From Marinobacter halotolerans (GTDB lineage Bacteria; Pseudomonadota; Gammaproteobacteria; Pseudomonadales; Oleiphilaceae): a stretch of DNA of 64,000 bases. Location: the NCBI RefSeq assembly GCF_008795985.1, contig NZ_VMHP01000001.1:1364001-1428000 (forward strand). Direction: 5' to 3'. This document shows positions 63,195 to 64,000 of this stretch, in pieces (within the stretch, counting starts at the first letter, position 1; every line of letters starts with the position of its first letter). A program made the position numbers and the translations under genes. The notes beneath the pieces were generated by a model. It made no database searches. It was not told the DNA's origin and saw only the letters and a program-made list of their open reading frames with translations.

Positions 63195-64000
63195 ATGTCT
63201 AATGATGTTGTCATCGTATCCACTGCCCGCACGCCCCTGGCCAAATCCTGGCGCGGCGGCCTGAACATGACCCACGGCGCCACCCTGGCCGGCCATGCCA
63301 TCCAGCACGCGGTCGAGCGCTCCAAGGTCGACCCCAACGAAATCGAAGACGTGCTGATGGGCTGCGCCCTGCCCGAAGGCTCCACCGGTAACGACGTTGC
63401 CCGCATGGGTGCCATCCGTGCTGGCCTGCCCGTCACCGTTGGCGGCGCCACCATCAACCGCTTCTGCTCGTCCGGCCTGCAGGCCATCGCCATGGCCGCC
63501 CACCACATTGCCGTGGACCGGGTACCGGTGATGGTTGCCGGCGGCGTGGAATCCATCTCCACCGTCCAGGCCAACGTCAACCAGAACTACTTCATGGAAC
63601 CCTGGCTGGCAAAGAACAAGCCGGAGCTCTACTGGTCCATGCTGGACACCGCTGAAACCGTGGCCAAGCGTTACGACATCAAGAAAGAAGATATGGACGA
63701 ATACGGCGTGCGCAGCCAGAACCTGGCCGATCAGGCGCGTCAGGACGGCAAATTCGACGACGAAATCGTGCCCATCACCACCACCATGGGTGTTGCTGAC
63801 AAGGCCACCGGCCAGCTCAGCAGCCAGGAAGTGACCATCAGCCAGGACGAGGGCATCCGCCCGGGTACCAACCTGGAAGGCGTGAGCAAGATCCGCTCTG
63901 CCAAAGAAGGTGGCGTGGTCACCGCGGGCAACGCCAGCCAGTTCTCCGACGGGGCGTCAGCCTGTGTACTGATGGACAGCAAAGTCGCGGAACAGCGCAA
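63195..64000 (+). CDS. acetyl-CoA acyltransferase (thiolase), cut by window end
   Basis: The first 268 residues of a thiolase start at ATG 63195 (MSNDVVIVSTARTPLAKSW) behind a GAAGGAG site. The nucleophilic Cys lies in TINRFCSSGLQA; AGGVESIS and the NASQFSDGASA loop fit degradative thiolases. It completes beta-oxidation with the fadB-like enzyme before it, as in fadBA operons. The C-terminal catalytic His and Cys are outside the window. fadA is a likely name. Confidence 0.92.
   Translation, partial: MSNDVVIVSTARTPLAKSWRGGLNMTHGATLAGHAIQHAVERSKVDPNEIEDVLMGCALPEGSTGNDVARMGAIRAGLPVTVGGATINRFCSSGLQAIAMAAHHIAVDRVPVMVAGGVESISTVQANVNQNYFMEPWLAKNKPELYWSMLDTAETVAKRYDIKKEDMDEYGVRSQNLADQARQDGKFDDEIVPITTTMGVADKATGQLSSQEVTISQDEGIRPGTNLEGVSKIRSAKEGGVVTAGNASQFSDGASACVLMDSKVAEQR

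Noticed and set aside
1..64000. CRISPR array, tRNA or rRNA genes, prophage, transposase
   Set aside because: I saw no regularly spaced direct repeats, no cloverleaf candidates and no integrase, phage or transposase proteins in the window.

Overview
The window is one continuous, gene-dense, high-GC piece of a gammaproteobacterial chromosome. The gene set and order fit a marine, hydrocarbon- or lipid-degrading genus close to Pseudomonas, most likely Marinobacter: gshB next to pilGHIJK-chpABC, folE-folX, a large FadE, and a FadB/FadA-type operon behind a TetR regulator. The genus is inferred from protein character and synteny, not from a search. I see no rRNA, tRNA, CRISPR array, prophage or transposase gene.

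Layout. 1-13912: start of gshB, then the complete Pil-Chp chemosensory operon for type IV pili (pilG, pilH, pilI, pilJ, pilK, a 2507-residue chpA, chpB, chpC). 13974-16093: zinc-uptake operon (Zur box, zur, znuC, znuB) without znuA. 16105-22796: patatin-like lipase, a membrane diguanylate cyclase, a MEST-like hydrolase, folE-folX (probably tetrahydromonapterin synthesis), and a CHASE-GGDEF-EAL protein. 22855-26911: small zinc-ribbon membrane protein, then a metal-response operon with a MerR-type promoter (19-bp spacer), a MerR regulator, a CopA-type ATPase, a 39-residue His-tailed membrane peptide and a DUF411 protein. 26985-35267: a dCache-HAMP-GGDEF protein, an RNase II-type exonuclease, an acyltransferase, a PhaC-like hydrolase, a haloacid dehalogenase and a lipoprotein hydrolase. 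35289-46676: LysR, Bcr/CflA efflux, tpx, MATE, thioesterase, a NUDIX-metallo-beta-lactamase fusion, an EamA permease, a PatB-type lyase, an AEC permease and a chemoreceptor. 46897-57289: FadE, small periplasmic proteins, an NMT1/TauA-type ABC operon, LysR, EamA, a His-rich secreted protein, ChaC, MarC and rluF. 57361-64000: a GlxA-type regulator divergent from an alpha/beta hydrolase, an unknown secreted protein, TetR with tandem operators, and a fadB-like/fadA-like beta-oxidation operon cut by the window end.

Most unusual feature. Two intergenic copies of a composite repeat (36282-36393 and 40121-40227) share a nearly identical 57-58-nt core. Each core sits inside 25-27-bp perfect inverted arms whose sequence differs completely between the copies. 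The core carries five regularly spaced GGA triplets on one strand and two small hairpins that display GGA in their loops. One of these hairpins shows a compensatory base-pair change between the copies. In both copies the GGA-rich strand reads toward the next downstream gene. This fits a structured element that may bind an RsmA/CsrA-type protein, or a mobile repeat that creates its own locus-specific arms.

Other structures without an obvious explanation are a 45-bp perfect palindrome in the leader of the metal-response operon, a 29-nt palindrome over the first codons of the ABC ATPase gene, four CGATAG half-sites upstream of folE, and tandem palindromes in front of the fadB-like gene. No gap between genes exceeds 300 bp; the longest (39982-40271 and 49791-50086) are described as entries.
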